A stretch of DNA of 64,000 nucleotides from Endocalyx cinctus (Eukaryota > Ascomycota > Sordariomycetes > Amphisphaeriales > Apiosporaceae). This document shows, in pieces, positions 1 to 14,014 of this stretch (its first letter is position 1; each line of letters begins with the position of its first letter). The notes under the pieces were generated by a model, which saw nothing but the letters and a program-made list of their open reading frames with translations, did not search any database and was not told the origin of the DNA. The position numbers were made by a program, and so were the translations under genes. The stretch is from positions 124,001-188,000 of the forward strand of contig BCKC01000014.1 of the NCBI GenBank assembly GCA_001600455.1, given 5' to 3'.

Positions 1-2038
1 TGTTGAGACATTCGGGAATTCTCTCTCTTTCTCTTTCTCTCCCTCGTGCGCGCTTGTGCGTATGTCGAACTGTTCACCTCACTCCCTGTCTTACACTATA
101 TCTGCCCTCAACAGGGCTACTACGCGATGATGCCTACGATGCCTACGGTATCTGTACTAGCTATGAAATGGAAACTGCCAAACGGTGAGCATATTGCAAT
201 TCTATGGAAATAGCATTGAGGCATTGAGATTTGAATGATTTTCTGTTTGATAAAAAAAGAAAGAATAGACGATGCTTGAATACTGGACCCCCGTGGACTG
301 GATCCGCCAAGCCGCTGTGGTTTCAAGCCGGACGGGGATCTCCTATTTTTTTTTTCATCTTCCAAGGGGGCGATTGCGGATCATCGTCACCGCGAATCCG
401 AGAGAAAGAAAAATGTGCTTAAAAATCAGCGCTAGCAAAATCTGGACGGTCCCGGGGACTTGGTTTATTCTAGATTGGTAATTAAATATTCATGAGATCC
501 TTAATATATATGTTACGCCTCGAAGGAAATTCTTTTTCCCACGTCGATTCCTTGGCTCTCGTGTTGAGTGGCCCTCATAGTATGGTGCAAATATTTGGTC
601 TAGCAAATATCGCTGCCTACCGCATCTGGTAACCTGACCTTAACCCTATAGTTCTAGTGTGGTATAAAGAATCGATGTCTGTGGTGGGTCTCAAGAAATC
701 TGACATTGACAGCTCATAGAATACCCGGGATATAGGTGTCAGAAATGGGTACCGGTGATGTGAACCTACCTACCTTTAGCTCTCTTATACGCACGAGTTT
801 GATGTGGGCTAAGAAGTCTCTTCTTCCTCCTCGCCTTCATGACCACGAGGATCATTCACGTAAACGCTGGTAAGCAAATGCTCTCTAGCTCACTACGTTG
901 TTGGAAATCCTTAAGAAACAACACGATTCCCTAATGACAAAAGAGAAGCGTCCCACGTGGTCCTTGCCTAATTCCACATAAGTACTTCACGATGTAATGT
1001 AATGAAAATATGTAGTGAAAATATGCAGTAAGTTAGCAAGAGAGAACGTTGCCGCAGTGGAGTCTCGAGCTAAACAATTAGTCCGTCCTTAAATCGGATG
1101 CATCCGCGACCTTACGATAGTATACATACACCACTACACTAACTTAGCGTACTAAAACTTGCTGTGACTGATGAAAGATCTTGGCTTGCAGTAGTTGAAT
1201 GATAGAAAATAGATTAAAACAGGGGGTTGTTTATATTGGAAAGGTGATGCTATACCGGGTGAGGAAGTCTCTTCATAATGTATTAGTCAAAATACATTGG
1301 CTTTCATATTTTTCGTTCCACCCTGGTGGGCGAGGATTTAATTTGAATATTTCTATGGCCGTCCTTTCGACAATCTAGCAGTAGCAGGTTGTTCAGCCAT
1401 AGCTAGGAGGACCAAACATGTGAGATGAAAACCTAGACACATTGAATATATCCGTGAGAAAATCAAATGAAAGGGGGAAGATGTAATTAATGATGAGTCA
1501 AGCGTTGACCAGGGGAGGGCCGACAGTCACAACTCTCTATCTGGAGAGGGAGAATGACTATGGTATATTACCAATAACTCCGTCCGTAAATACGCCTAGT
1601 GCGGAAGAAGACTCTTTCATAAGTTCTTTTCGATGCCGGTCTGATTATTTTCATCTATTTTCCGTCTTTCTCTGCTTTCGGCCTACCTCAGAAAGCTAGC
1701 CGTCTTTGAGTGTATCTTTTCCTAAAAGAGGCTCAAAGGGATCGATAACTCGTTTCCTTTTCTTTTTCTCTCATTCCACATAGTTTTTTTTTGGTTGGCA
1801 GATCTCTGTCTGTCTCCCTCTTGCCAATGGGTAATCAAGGTAGTCCCTATGATAATGGCGAATATGCGAGCCAGACTGTATCTCTCATCCATGACCGAAA
1901 CAGCAACGCGAGGGGCGTCGGGTCTTATTTAGACCATAGCCTTTCAAAAAGAGTCCCAGATTTCGATGCTCGTTTGAAAACAAGTCGAATTTAAACTGAC
2001 AGCCCACTTAGTCTATCAGCTTGTGTGCATTGCGCTTC

Positions 2039-2094
2039 ACCTCGGTGGCGTAGTGGTAGAGCAGAGACATGGCCGTCCCCAACTCGAGACGAGG
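2039..2094 (+). other. tRNA-like relic (A box plus short closing stem)
   Basis: Bases 2046-2056 (TGGCGTAGTGG) fit the RNA polymerase III A-box consensus TRGYNNARNNG at every defined position and continue as TAGAGC, like a tRNA D arm. At 2082-2090 a degenerate B-box-like ACTCGAGAC differs from GWTCRANNC at two positions. CCTCG at 2040-2044 can pair with CGAGG at 2090-2094. A-to-B spacing is about 36 bases, shorter than in a functional tRNA, and no proper T arm or anticodon arm is visible. I read it as a decayed tRNA or tRNA-derived SINE head; chance resemblance is possible. Confidence 0.25.
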
Positions 2095-5000
2095 CGTGAA
2101 TTTACCGACCATAAGAGTAGCTGATCTCCGCGCGAGTGGTGTCAGTCACCTTTTAGACAAAAGAAAATGAAGGAAGAAGAGAATACATTTCCAGGACGCG
2201 CGGCCCTCACTCATGAATAGAAGGAGAAGAGCAATAAAAGTAGCCACCAGGCTCTAGAATGCATCTTATCTCGCCTATTGCTTATTCTAGAGAGAACGTC
2301 GAGAGAAGTAGACAGCCCAACAGGGGTTAAATCGCAAAGTATATTCAGGGGTATAGTAATGGAGGTGAGAAATAGGAAATTGGGTGGCCGCACTGCGGTG
2401 AAGACGAACCATAAACATGGGCAGCATAGATGAGGAGATTGCACGAGTATCTGTTGCCTCGGTAATGCCCTCAAATGCGAGAATGGCTCGAACTTTGACG
2501 TTATGAAGATACGAGTCACCGTTTGTCACCGCCACCTCCATTAAAAATTCAATAATAAGATTCGCAATCAGGTGGCGGTGTCTTCCAATATTCGCTTATG
2601 GAGATGCTTTATGCACCACGAGATTTTGTACTCGGTTGTCTTGGTCGTTGCGAGATACCACAAGGCTACTGCGGTCCTACGATACACATGTATGCTCAGA
2701 CGCAAAAACGACACGATGCGTAACCTAGAGTACGTATGTTCGCGTGAGTCGGTGGGATATAGCTTTAACCGCGAATAGCGAAGCCGCGGGGTTTCCGGAT
2801 GCTCATCCACACCATCTCGATACGCAAAACTTTTTTCTATGGCATACCTCGCCGAGAACGCAGGAAGAAAGACTTTGGCTCTGTTCCAGAAAACTAAACT
2901 CGCGGCGGGGGGATATGTCTTTCTCTGAAGACCGCACGATAATAATTTTCGTGGAAGAGTGAGTGAGTTATGATAGGGTAGAGCTGACGTACCCATTCAT
3001 ATATTGTGCATATTATTACTACGAGTATCGTTCAGCTTCGCCCGGCTTCGCTGCTGATGATGTTGATTCATCAAAAGACGTTTTACCTTGGCCACGGAAA
3101 AGCCAAAGGGTGTAATCGATACTAGTATATGTCGTGGTGGGTAGGGCGGCAGGATTAGCGAGTGACGACGAGCGAATAAGTTCTCGTTTTGTTTTTAAGT
3201 TACGGACCGTAGATTTAAGCTGCCACACTACCACACGTACATACAGTAGTGCGATCTTTTTTTTTTTTTGTCTTCTTCAGAAGTGTAAAAAAAAAAAACG
3301 GATAACCCGGAAAGTTGCTATGTAGTACAATGGATACTATGTAGATGTTTTGCCACTGGTTGGTTACGACGATACACAACCTACAGTTAGCCCCTTCCCG
3401 CTCATGCACCTCTTCACATTGAGTTTGGGGGCGCGAGCGCGTTCGTTACGATAAACATACTATTTTTCTACACTTATGTATGCCCAAGGATTCGGAAGCC
3501 AATGCAGCTTGACGGCAACTATGTATCTAGATCGCACGGGACAGTAGCGCTGCGCTAGTAACCCAGATATATCGATATACATACGGTAATATCGCGGTAA
3601 CCAAGAGGAAGAAAGTCGTCACCCCTTAGCCCCGGGTATTCCGGGAGTAAATGAAATGATGGACTTCTGATTCTTCGGCTAAACATCCAAAACTGTTTTG
3701 TTTTGAAGTTGTCGACAAGCCTACTTTTGCCGGTGGCGGGTTGAAAGGAACCCGAAGGAGTCCCAAGTCCTGGCTTACGGGTCGTCGATGAGTAGTATAG
3801 TTCCCATGGACCGTTTTTGTTGCTGTTACTACTGAGGATGGGGGAGACGTAGCTCCTGGGTCGCGTCGAGCTCGAGCGCGTTTACCTTGAGACCTACGTT
3901 GAGCCTGGTTATAAGCCGATGCCGATTTTGTGTTTCACAGATTATTCTTTCGACTAGCGTAGATACGGGGAGGGAGGGTAACATCCCTTGCACGAGCGTA
4001 TCTTTTGCCGCGTAGTGTAGTATAGCTCTCTGGTAAAACTATACCCTCACCGGGCTCGACTCCCTATCTCTGATCATAGGAGCTGATGTGGCTTGCGGGG
4101 GGAAATGGGCTTGCGCAAGTAGGCTCGATTTATTTTGCAACTGGCTGCGAACCTGGGAGCTTTGGGCGAATGGTAGAAGTGCAATGAACCCGTGTGTCGC
4201 AGGATGCGTGACCCCGCCTGCTCACGCAATCACATTCCTCTCAATGGCGAATATAATTAATGATCTACATCAGGGATAATCGGAATTATTTACATACACA
4301 GTAGTAGTGTACTATGTAGAAACGTAAAAAAGATGTTTAGGTGAGTAATTTCCTACGGTCAGATAACAATAACCACGAAAGGTAAAAAAAATAGAATTCG
4401 ATGGTGTTGGGTGATAAGAAGCTTGACCGCTCTCCCGTATCTTTAGACAACAAAAAACAACAACAAAATATGCAGCTAGGGCCGTATCGATATCTACACC
4501 CATGAACTACTCCGCAAAACTACATAGGTGGACTGAGACATTGAACGGGAAGAATATTGTCCATCTTTTTTCACAGGCCACGTTGAATGGCCCGTCTTTA
4601 GCTTTTATTCATCCTGCAATCGTCGGTGTTAAAGAGACTATTCAACAAAATAAGGCCCGACAACGGTACGTAGGCTTCGTGATACGTTTTGGAAGCTTTT
4701 TACTTAATTATGTATGTTAGTGTAGTGTAGGAGCTGTTGTTTCCTGTGCCATGTGGCGCATTTCGATGCGACCTTGACTTGAAGCTCTCCACATTGTAGA
4801 TTATTTCTCTCTTCGTAAATTGCACTTTATGTAGGGGCTTGCATTGCCGATGAAACCTCATCGATCTTGGGATAGGGAAATTTAATCTACAAATATTCTG
4901 ATTCGATAACGATAGTTGTCAACGCGTGTACTTGGGGTATGACAATTAGCCAATCTTGTCATATCATACATTTCAAGAAGAGAACTTGTTTTCCAGCCAG

Positions 5001-6492
5001 GCTTATTTTTCAATGACGTCTATGATCCTTTCACGATCCTAAGCTGTTAAAAAATGGTCAAGTTTCTATAACACGTTAATACGTTAATAATGAATAGCGT
5101 TCAGGAATTATTAGTCCAGTACTTATGTACGGAGTACTAATAAACAGTCTTGAACAAATCTGGTTGGTTACCGCTTCTTGAAACGGATATGGTGGCAACC
5201 GGAGCAAAAGACACATTTAGATAGCGTATACTATATATCCTAGCTTTTTCATATCTTGAAGTTCTTAGGTAGTTAGCTCTATGCCCTATCCGCGTCTACG
5301 TTTATTCCTTTCGTGTCATTATTTTTTATGATTATTACTATTGATCATTTGATCAAACTTTTGTTGCTTATGTATGGATTTTAAACAGGCATATCGTGCA
5401 GAGGAATCAGACCACAAAAAAAAAATAGGTTCCATGGGTATTTTGAGTTTTACGTGTATACACTCATTTTCAGTACCAACTTCTAGATGCGGAAATGTTT
5501 AAATCAAGCAAACTAGGTAGAAAACGGCTAATGAAAGAGAAAGACAATTTATTTGCTTCCCGCTGTCTCAGTCGATGTAATAAATGCCGATGAGAGGAAA
5601 AAAAATGGTAACCCCAGAGATCAAGATGATGAGGTATTCGAAGTGATTGGTTTTGATTATCTGGGGGGGATTTGGCTCTGAAACAAGTTCAACGGCCCTT
5701 CAGTGATCGGGGAGGGTACTTTTATGGTACATAAAAGTTGTGATAGTTATGATAGCATAACGAGAGCCACGTATGTATATACCTAGGTAGGTAGTCCTGT
5801 ACAGCAGAGTTATTTATTTTACGCTTACCGGATCGATATCAAGTTTGGTTCAAATTAAAAACCCAGTAATATCAATAACTTGATTTAGTTCATCTATATT
5901 TCAGGTATAAAGGTTAATAATGCCGTAATAACAGACTCGATCCTTCGTCATGATACAGCACGTTAGATGGATGAAGCATGCTACAGGACAGAAAGGTGGT
6001 TGGTTGATTGGTTACTCGGTTTAACGGCTTTTTTTTTTCTCTCTCTCGTGTTGCTGTATCTAGTATACATGGAAACCTGGGATAGAAAAAAAAAAACAGT
6101 AAGTAAAAGAAAAAAGCAAAATAAAGATAAAAAAGAGAATTAATTTATTTCCAAGAGTCCAAGGCCGATATATCAAGCTCAATAAAGTATAGTTCATTCC
6201 GAAATGTTCAATAGATTTTGATCAAATTTCCATAATTTGAGGGGTTAATTGATAATGCAATTCAGATTCTAGCCCCCAGAACACCAAACAAAATACACGT
6301 CGGCCTTCCTATCTGTCTATCACCCTTGTCTTAAAGAGGATCGCAGCCGCAGGGATACAGGATGTAGGATCATCAGTTAACTTGTCTGCTTGTTTAACCA
6401 TTTAAAGATACTTCTCTACTGCATATGTTGGCGCCAACATTACTTGTAGTATAGCTTACCTGTGACTGTACCTAAAAGAGTTACGCGGTTAG

Positions 6493-6531
6493 GGAAGCTT
6501 AGGAAGCTTAAGAAGCTAGAAGGAAAGCTAC
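6493..6531. repeat. Short GGAAGCTTA tandem repeat
   Basis: About three to four imperfect copies of a 9-10 base unit (GGAAGCTTA, GGAAGCTTA, AGAAGCTAG, GGAAAGCTA) lie in a row. No gene is associated; slippage-derived repeat. Confidence 0.5.
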
Positions 6532-7010
6532 GTTAAGTACGGAGTACAGTAGCCTAGCTGTCTAAGTAGGTGCTTAAGTATTTTACATAGTTTACTTAAT
6601 TAAGTACAATATATCCACTAATACAGTACTTAAAGGACCAAGGTAGTCTGCTATAATACTTAAGTAAATTCGCTAACTTATTACATCAACGGTACTTATA
6701 GTGATACTTTAGCGACACGGATAGGTCGGTATCAAAACACTATTAACAAGGACTTTCAGCTATGCTACTATGCTATTACTACTACGCTAAATACATGCAA
6801 ATACACTCCGAAACGACCCATACCATGTAGTATTCAAGTCTTATCCTAATCTTGGAGATCTCGATTCTTTACCTTTCAGAATTTCCATTCGATTCACAGA
6901 AAAGCTCATACCTACGAAATACCTGGTATTCTTTTCCAGGTTCTCCCCTATCTCTCCGAGACCTGCTTCCTTGCTAGAACATCCAGACCATCCTGCCTGC
7001 CTGTGCCAAT

Positions 7011-7046
7011 GCCCTGCCCATGCCTTGCCCATGCCATGCCTTGCCA
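7011..7046. repeat. CATGCCTTGCC direct repeat
   Basis: The 11-base unit CATGCCTTGCC occurs at 7019-7029 and 7035-7045, embedded in further TGCC/ATGCC repeats. It lies in intergenic sequence about 720 bases before the start codon at 7770. Confidence 0.5.
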
Positions 7047-7769
7047 TATTAGTTCGTAGTTAATCCCCAAGATTTCAAGATTCAAGATTCCCGTCGTCTC
7101 TTTGACATTTTCAAAAGAGAGAGAAGAAAGAAAAAAAAAAAAAAAAAATCCTACCATCCGCCACGTATCCCGTCCATTTTCAACCTGCATGCAGACAGAA
7201 TAACACACGAAAAGCAAAGTAGTAGCACGTACTACGTAGAATGATCAGGCCCTCTCTACTACCTCTTACCTCTTAAAATTTAACTTAACCTACATATGTA
7301 CTGTAACCGCGGCCAGCATATTTTTATTTTTCACGTCTCTCAACATTACACATAAAAGCATCTGAAATCTTTTATATGCAACTGAGTTAATCTATATATT
7401 TGCTGGTTGTGTCGGTTAATAAAGCAGGAGTACTTAATTTAATTCGCTCTGTTCCGCTTTCCGCCTTGCTCGCTTCAAGCCTCCTTACCATCCTCGATCA
7501 GCGAATGATCATCCTCGCCTTCACACTTTATGCTGCCTGATCTCCCTAGCCATTCGAATATTGTCCCCCCGTCCCGATTCCCGTGGTTGGTCTCTAGGTT
7601 GACCTCTAAGTTAATCTACATGAAGAATTCTCCGGTTACCTGTTAATTTCTTTTTTATTTATTCGTTTTTTGGTGTGGAGGTATATGCGGCATGGAATTG
7701 TTGAATTCTGCATAACAATCTTGAGCCGTCCTGGGCTTTTTTGAGCCTCTCCGTCTCGATTCCGCCGAG

Positions 7770-10700
7770 ATGGGAAACTCTCATTCCGTCGAAGTTCCGA
7801 GGAAGAGTCCGAGGACAGCTCATAAGCTGTCGAAACCCTGGACCGGTAACACCACGACAGCTGGTCTGTTGAATCCCAATGGAATATCCGGTCCCACCTC
7901 GAGACGTCCCTCCTTCCTCTCTGACGGTTCAACAACGCCTGTCCCTCCGCTCAAATTAGACCCTACCACGATGGCCAGCCTGTTAGGCGAGGACGCGGAT
8001 GCTAAGCCCAGAGGCCGATCGTCTAGGTTGCGACTCTTCCGCTCCAGCTCGTCTATCGATCTTCCCACTCATCACCACAGAACTGGCAGCGGCCTTGGAT
8101 TGAGAGATAACGTGAAAGATAACCGCCGTATGAGTAGGGCGAACTCGGTGAACTTGGGAGGCGGAAATATGATGGAGGAAGGACCAGAATATGCTCATTT
8201 AGGCCATCATCGGTATGTCTAGGCCATTTTTGCCCCATGTTTCAAGCCGCTAATGAAAATACACTTGTCTCGTAGCACCTCGTTTAACAATCCTCGAAAC
8301 TCTATTCACTACGATCTCACCTCGTACGAAGCCAGACGATTATTGAACCTCGCTGAGGAACCGTCGCACGAAATCGGATCCGTAGTATCGGGACACCATT
8401 CTCAAATACCCGTATCCACTCGGGAAAGCTCACAAACCCGCGACCCTTCCATTTCGGAAACGACGCCTTATCTGCCACGAGCTCAATCGGATGCCTCTTT
8501 ATATATGCCAATTCGAAGAAGATCCTTTCTCACTCCCGGAATCGCAACCCGGCAAGCGCCTGTATATCCAACTGAACCACAATTTATTTATACTAGAAAT
8601 AGCGTCCCTGCGACTCCGGCGCGTAGAGATTCTGTCGAATTAGATGGCTTGGAGATCAGTCAAAGCCTGTTAAGTGCTAATCATGACCCTATACCCCGTG
8701 CCTTAACGCCTTGCGAGTCGGATTACAAGCAGACTGGAGCCTTCAAGTTGGGTACCTTGCGAATTACCAATGGGAGTCCAGTCGCCAGTCCTGGTCCTAA
8801 CTCCGGCGAGATTGGGGCTGGAGTACAGCCAGGAGCGCGTGGATATTTTGAAGCCAAAACGGCGACCACGAGCGGTACATTGGATAGCAATATTCCCGAT
8901 GCCGTCCCTATGGGGAATAATGGCCAAAAGCGCAGCGCTCGCCCTACTCCTATCGTAACTAATATTCCGCAGTTGGAAGGGAGACAGCTGCCTATAATTT
9001 CACCTGCCAAGGACTCGCCGTCGAAATCGAGAATTCCCACTACATCAAGTCCGGAGAAATCCCCCGCATTACAAGTCACTAGCAAGCATACCGCGCTCGA
9101 GGACGAGCTGTTTGAAGAACAGTCGGAAGTCTACTCTAAGGAAGTTCTCGATGTGCGAGAAGACCCCAACGCAAAACCTCCCCACCCTCTCTCCAACGTA
9201 ATACCGAAGCGGAAAAAAGTTGGAAGCATGTCTAGATCGGATAGCGGTATTGTGGCCAGTCCGGTCGTGGAGCCTTCGCGACAGCTCTTGACGAAAGCAG
9301 ATTCCGGCTATTGTTCGAACGTATCCGTACGATCCTCGTCATCTAACCCTAGCGGAAGTGGGAGGAAACATCTTCGGGTTTCGGACAGCCGATCGCCTTC
9401 GGCAATGGGTGAGTCGGTGGCGAGTGTAGAGAACGAGCCTGCTTACAATGGTGCTTCCGGAACTACTCTCTCGGAAACAGGTGCCCACGATTCGCCGCCT
9501 CCGGTGCCCGAGAAGGACCACCACTTATCCCCAACTTCCCCTCAGAGGGTATCGTGGGATGCTTCTCCTTCTGCGCGTCAAAACATTAGAAACTGGGTGA
9601 AGGGTGATACGTCGACAAAAAAGGATGATTCGGCGAATGATGGTGCGAAAAAAACGGATACAACTCCGATAAAGTCGACTAGATGGAGTACTTCAAACTC
9701 TCCGTTGAGCATTGGTAGTACCCCTAAGAGACCGGGAAGACTGCAGCGACTTTTGAGCGGTACTCGCACCCCCTTGACTGCTCACGCTACTCACCCATCC
9801 AACAAAGACGCAATCCCGGCAGTACCTCGAGATACGGAGAACAAGCTGCTTGAGCATAGTATCCTCTTACCGATACCATTCAGGCGATTCGGGGTAAGAC
9901 CAGAGGCTAGCAAAGACACGCTGGGTACTATTTTCAGCGTTGGGAGCGCGGAAGGTCATCACTTGGATGATGTGCAGGCTAGTACGGCTCTGAAGAAGGT
10001 CGATAAGACGGATGAAAAAGAAAAGTTGAAAGAGGCTCAAGACTCTAAGCTAAAGGCGAACATCTCTCAAATTGGGTCAAGCCTTAGCCGGGCCGCATCC
10101 AACTTGAAGAAACCGATCACTCGGAAGCCCGTACCGGTCCGGTCAAATTCTCAGTTGCCAGGACAAATGCCAGGTGAGAATACGGAACAAAAGACGGCTT
10201 CATTGCCCGATCCCCCTTACCAGAGGGTATGCCCACTACCAGACCGCCGACGGTCTATCGATATCGCGGCACATTCGGGGTTCATGGCTGGTGCGAGTGG
10301 GCAGGACATGTACTTCGCACCAACACAGGGCAGGGGCAGGTCTAACACAATGACGGCACAGACTGAGAGGTATCTTGAAATGACCTATACCCCTCCCCAT
10401 CGTGGTGGACCCATGGGTAATAACATGGGAGCCTTCTCGCCGGCCTACCTGGAGAGACGACAATCTGGCGGTCGTTTGCCTCCTCAGGCAGTATGTCCGC
10501 CGGTGAGTATGAGAACTCGGAATATCGGTAGTCTTCGTGTACCGCCACCGTTGCGGCCTCAGTCAACACCGCCAGGGGCGATGGTTCGCAGTAATTCGTC
10601 GGTATCGCAAAAGTCGAGCCGGGATGCTGTTCATAGCTACCCACCATCGATTCATTCCATGTCGTCGATTAGTACGGCTCTATCCAGGAACAATAGCCGG

Positions 10701-11300
10701 GAGAACGTCTACAGTTACGCACCGGTACACAGGCCTGCACGATATCACAATCCTCAGGGACAGCCAGAAAGATATCGTCGCTCGATGGGTATGCAAACAC
10801 CGTCGGTAGAGCATCAAGCACCGGATTGGGATGTATATACCGATAACGGTATTTCCTCGTCTAGGCGGACCTCGATTTCTTTATCAAGACGAACATCCTT
10901 CGATCAAAGTCGACGTAACTCGTTATCCAGTCAGGTCAGCCAACAGAGCACGCCGAGCACGTCTTTGTCTCGAGCTCCGTCGACGTCCCAACACCGATAC
11001 AGCAACCCGCCCATGCTACACCGTCTCCCAAGCACCGATAACTATATTCATAACTACAACTACACTAGGCAGGAGCGAAACTCTTACGATCAAGCTTACG
11101 TGTCGGTCGCCCGGAACAGTCGTTCTAACTCGCAGCAACAGAGGTACCGTATGGACCAGCCCAACCGACAAGGCACCCACTACGTCCCGCGCGGACATCA
11201 TAGAAACCGCAGTCTAGATCAGCATGGGAATCCGGTGCCATATCGGATCCTCCATAGCTATAACTCCCCAGCTTACCGGAATGTTCCTATCTGGGGTTGA
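7770..11300 (+). CDS. Serine-rich, probably N-myristoylated conserved fungal protein of unknown function
   Basis: Two exons, 7770-8212 and 8276-11300, joined across a 63-base intron (GTATGT donor, CTAAT branch point near 8250, CGTAG acceptor); the frame stays open and gives 1155 residues. The protein begins MGNSHS, matching the N-myristoylation consensus (Gly2, Ser6), which suggests membrane anchoring; this also supports the chosen start. The rest is low complexity, rich in Ser, Pro and Arg, with no recognisable fold, membrane segment or enzyme motif, so it is probably largely disordered. RRxS motifs, typical of PKA and related kinases, recur at residues 45-48, 119-122, 1011-1014, 1019-1022 and 1027-1030, with several more between. 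It is convergent with the Mediator 12 gene downstream. I recognise no named family. It could be a polarity or signalling scaffold, but that is inference. Existence of the gene is well supported by the long frame and splice site. Confidence 0.85.
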
Positions 11301-14014
11301 TGTATCATCATGATCACTCGCAATCTATCATTTTGGACTTCAGCAACGAAGTCCTAGCTATATTCTTGAAATTTACGAAGATGATACGGTTAATGTCAAA
11401 GCAAGACTTGTTCCTTCTCAGGAAATTTAATTTTCTTCCATTTTATTATCGCATCATTTGGCGTTATTTGTTTCAAGCCATTTTTACAGCATATGTTGGG
11501 ATCCCATGTCCCTTCTTTCAATCATTTTGCAAAACAATATACATATCCCATATATACCCATCCATCCATCCCTTTAGGGGGAGGCTAACAAGTAAGAGTA
11601 AACTTTCTCAAAGAAGGTTTTATCAAAAACAGAAAAGAAGAAAAGAGGAACTGTCACAACTATGATACCAATTCACTTGAATTTTTTTATTAGGTCATGG
11701 TGGATGGATATGGAGTTTTTTTTTTTCATTTTGTTTTTACTTATTCGAAACTTTGGTAACAGATAGGGAGTTTTTTCTGTTTTAGGTAGCTTTTTTCATT
11801 GAAGGTAACAAACAAGCATGGTTAAAGGTTTATATGTGGATTTTACGAGAATACGAGGCGTACGGTTTTTTACATCATCCAAACATATTTTCAGGCTCTT
11901 TTTTTCTAAGCTTGATCGATTTATCGTTCCTTATTTTTCTCCTCTGTTTTTTTGCTTTGTTTTACATATCAAGTCGTTGCCCAGTGCAACAATATAAAAA
12001 TAAGAGAGAAGAAGAAAAAAAAAACCAGAATGGAACAGATGAATGATACCCCTTTACCTCTCGTCCCAAGCTCCTATCCTCTTCTTTTCCTTCGGGAAAA
12101 CATAAGATAAAAAACAAAAAAAAAAAAAAGTGTGCCTTATCTATCGTCTCTTCGTATATGTTCTAGCTGGCTGGTATCCTTTATCGGGATGTTCAGAGAG
12201 AGTTTTATGGGGATATTTTATAACAAGTAACTACTATATTTATGATGAAATACAACGCGCTGCGATGAATTTTTAAGAAAATGAAATGATGTTTGTGTTG
12301 GTTGACTGTGAAGAATAAAAAGAAAAATCTATGATTTTGAAGTACGTAAGGAGATGGAATATTTTCGTAGTTGTTGCTTCTGAGAATGGTGGTGTAGAGA
12401 CTGAATAGGGGTTGGTTTCGGGGGTTATGTTAGGAAATTCCATCTACACTAACTAGATGGGATTGTTGTATTGAGAAAAAAAAAAGGGGAAGTGAAATCC
12501 TTTCAATTTAAGTACCTGTGAGATGAGATCAACAGAGGATAGTAATTACACACATTCCCTAAACCGCTCAAACAAACGAAAGCATCAATAACTGACTGCT
12601 ACCACTACTACTATCAACCTTTCTGGGAAGATGGTGGTGAGCTCGTAGTCTCCTAAGTCGACTCCCTCGATTCTAAGTTCCTCCGGTTTGTCGATTCCAT
12701 CTCCCAACTCTGACTTCGCCTTCATTCTAATAAGGATGAATATACGTGATTATTATTAAATAGAGGAGGATACAACCGACACAGAGCCTGGGGGAGAAAC
12801 GTACCGATATAATCAATCATGTCGATGGGAATGAGAATCACTTACCACCCCTCATCTTCCTCTTTCTCTTCTAGTTTAGAGAAAGCACACGAATATATAA
12901 CATTGTCGTCCATTTCGTCATTTTTTTTTTCAGCCTTTCTCCCATTTTCACTATATTGACAAGAACGAGAAGAGTTCGAGCGCGTAAGATGGCGAGAAAT
13001 CAACACCAAACGGTCAAGCCTCACATTCGAACCAACCTAGCGCGGAGAGAGAAACAAACTCTAAGACATACACATACTTACTCCGCCAACGCTTTCTTCT
13101 TTCCAGCCCTGGATCCAGAATATGAAAGAAATTATCTGTTTGTTTTATTACGTATTTTGAGAGGCTTATGTATATGCATATGGTATAATTTATACTTCCC
13201 CCCAACGTGGATCTGTCTCTGAGTAGAATAGATAAGATATCTTCATATAATTTCTCTCTCTCTCTCTCTCTGTTTATATTCCTCCTTACGAGTAAATAAA
13301 ATAAAAACGCCTTCCGTAATAAGATGAAGAGCTCGCAGGCATAAGTCTCGTACCAAAGAAAAAAAAATTCATATCTTAAGTTTCATTTCCTCATCTTCTC
13401 TCTCATCATGCCCTGTTATATATATGAAGCAAAGGGATGATGATAAAAAAAAAAGATGCACGTAGAAAAATAATAGACAAACACACGCTATATAGAATGT
13501 TTCTCTTCCTGTTCTGAACCGCTCTTCTTGTTGTTGTATAATCAAACAGAATCCTAACTAAATCAACAATGCATTCATTATTCCTCCTCCCCCCCTTTAA
13601 ATGAACTGATCCCCTTCGCTATGTAGTATGTTGTGGCACTTCCAGATGCGAATGCTTGATGATCTCCATGAACAGTAATGTAGATGTCGAGAAGAAAAAG
13701 AAAAGATATCAAGTGCAGAAATGTGTAGCTTCAACTCCTTATAAAATGACAAAAGAAAAAAAAAAGACGACTGCCAGGGATGCTTTTCTTTTGAGAAAAA
13801 AGACGCTCTCTTCAAGTTCATTTCCCATTAGCCTAACCAATTACCAACCCGCATTCCCAGGGTCCCGCCCAGTTAGTAACCATAGATATGGTATAATATG
13901 ATATGTGATATGCACGTATTTTTTTAATACTCAAGTAAGTACAAGAATGGAAAAAGAAAAGGCTGATTTATCCTTAATGAATCATTTTTCTCTTTGAATT
14001 TATCCACCTCTTTT
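11301..14014. other. Convergent intergenic region, no gene seen
   Basis: This stretch separates two genes that converge. It holds T-rich and A-rich tracts, a short CT microsatellite near 13250-13271 and presumably both 3' untranslated regions. The open frames of 60-120 codons are low-complexity Phe/Lys/Arg-rich translations and are not supported. Confidence 0.6.

Larger units (their letters stand above)
1..7769. other. Gene-free AT-rich region, left edge
   Basis: I find no supportable gene here. The longest open frames (up to about 140 codons around 2570-3000) lack recognisable motifs, coding-like codon use and plausible splice structure. The stretch contains CT-rich tracts, A/T homopolymers, short palindromic motifs that recur elsewhere in the window, and a tRNA-like relic near 2040-2094. 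The last few hundred bases (about 7430-7769) become C/T-rich and probably form the promoter and 5' leader of the gene starting at 7770. Confidence 0.6.

Noticed and set aside
2568..2996. 142-codon minus-strand frame
   Set aside because: No domain or motif, mixed Tyr/Arg/Leu composition, competing frames on the other strand, no splice structure.
12955..13110. Possible minus-strand tRNA with B-box-like GGTTCGAAT near 13025-13034
   Set aside because: An A-box-like TGGCGGAGTAA is present at a tRNA-with-intron distance, but the T-arm stem does not pair and no acceptor stem can be formed.
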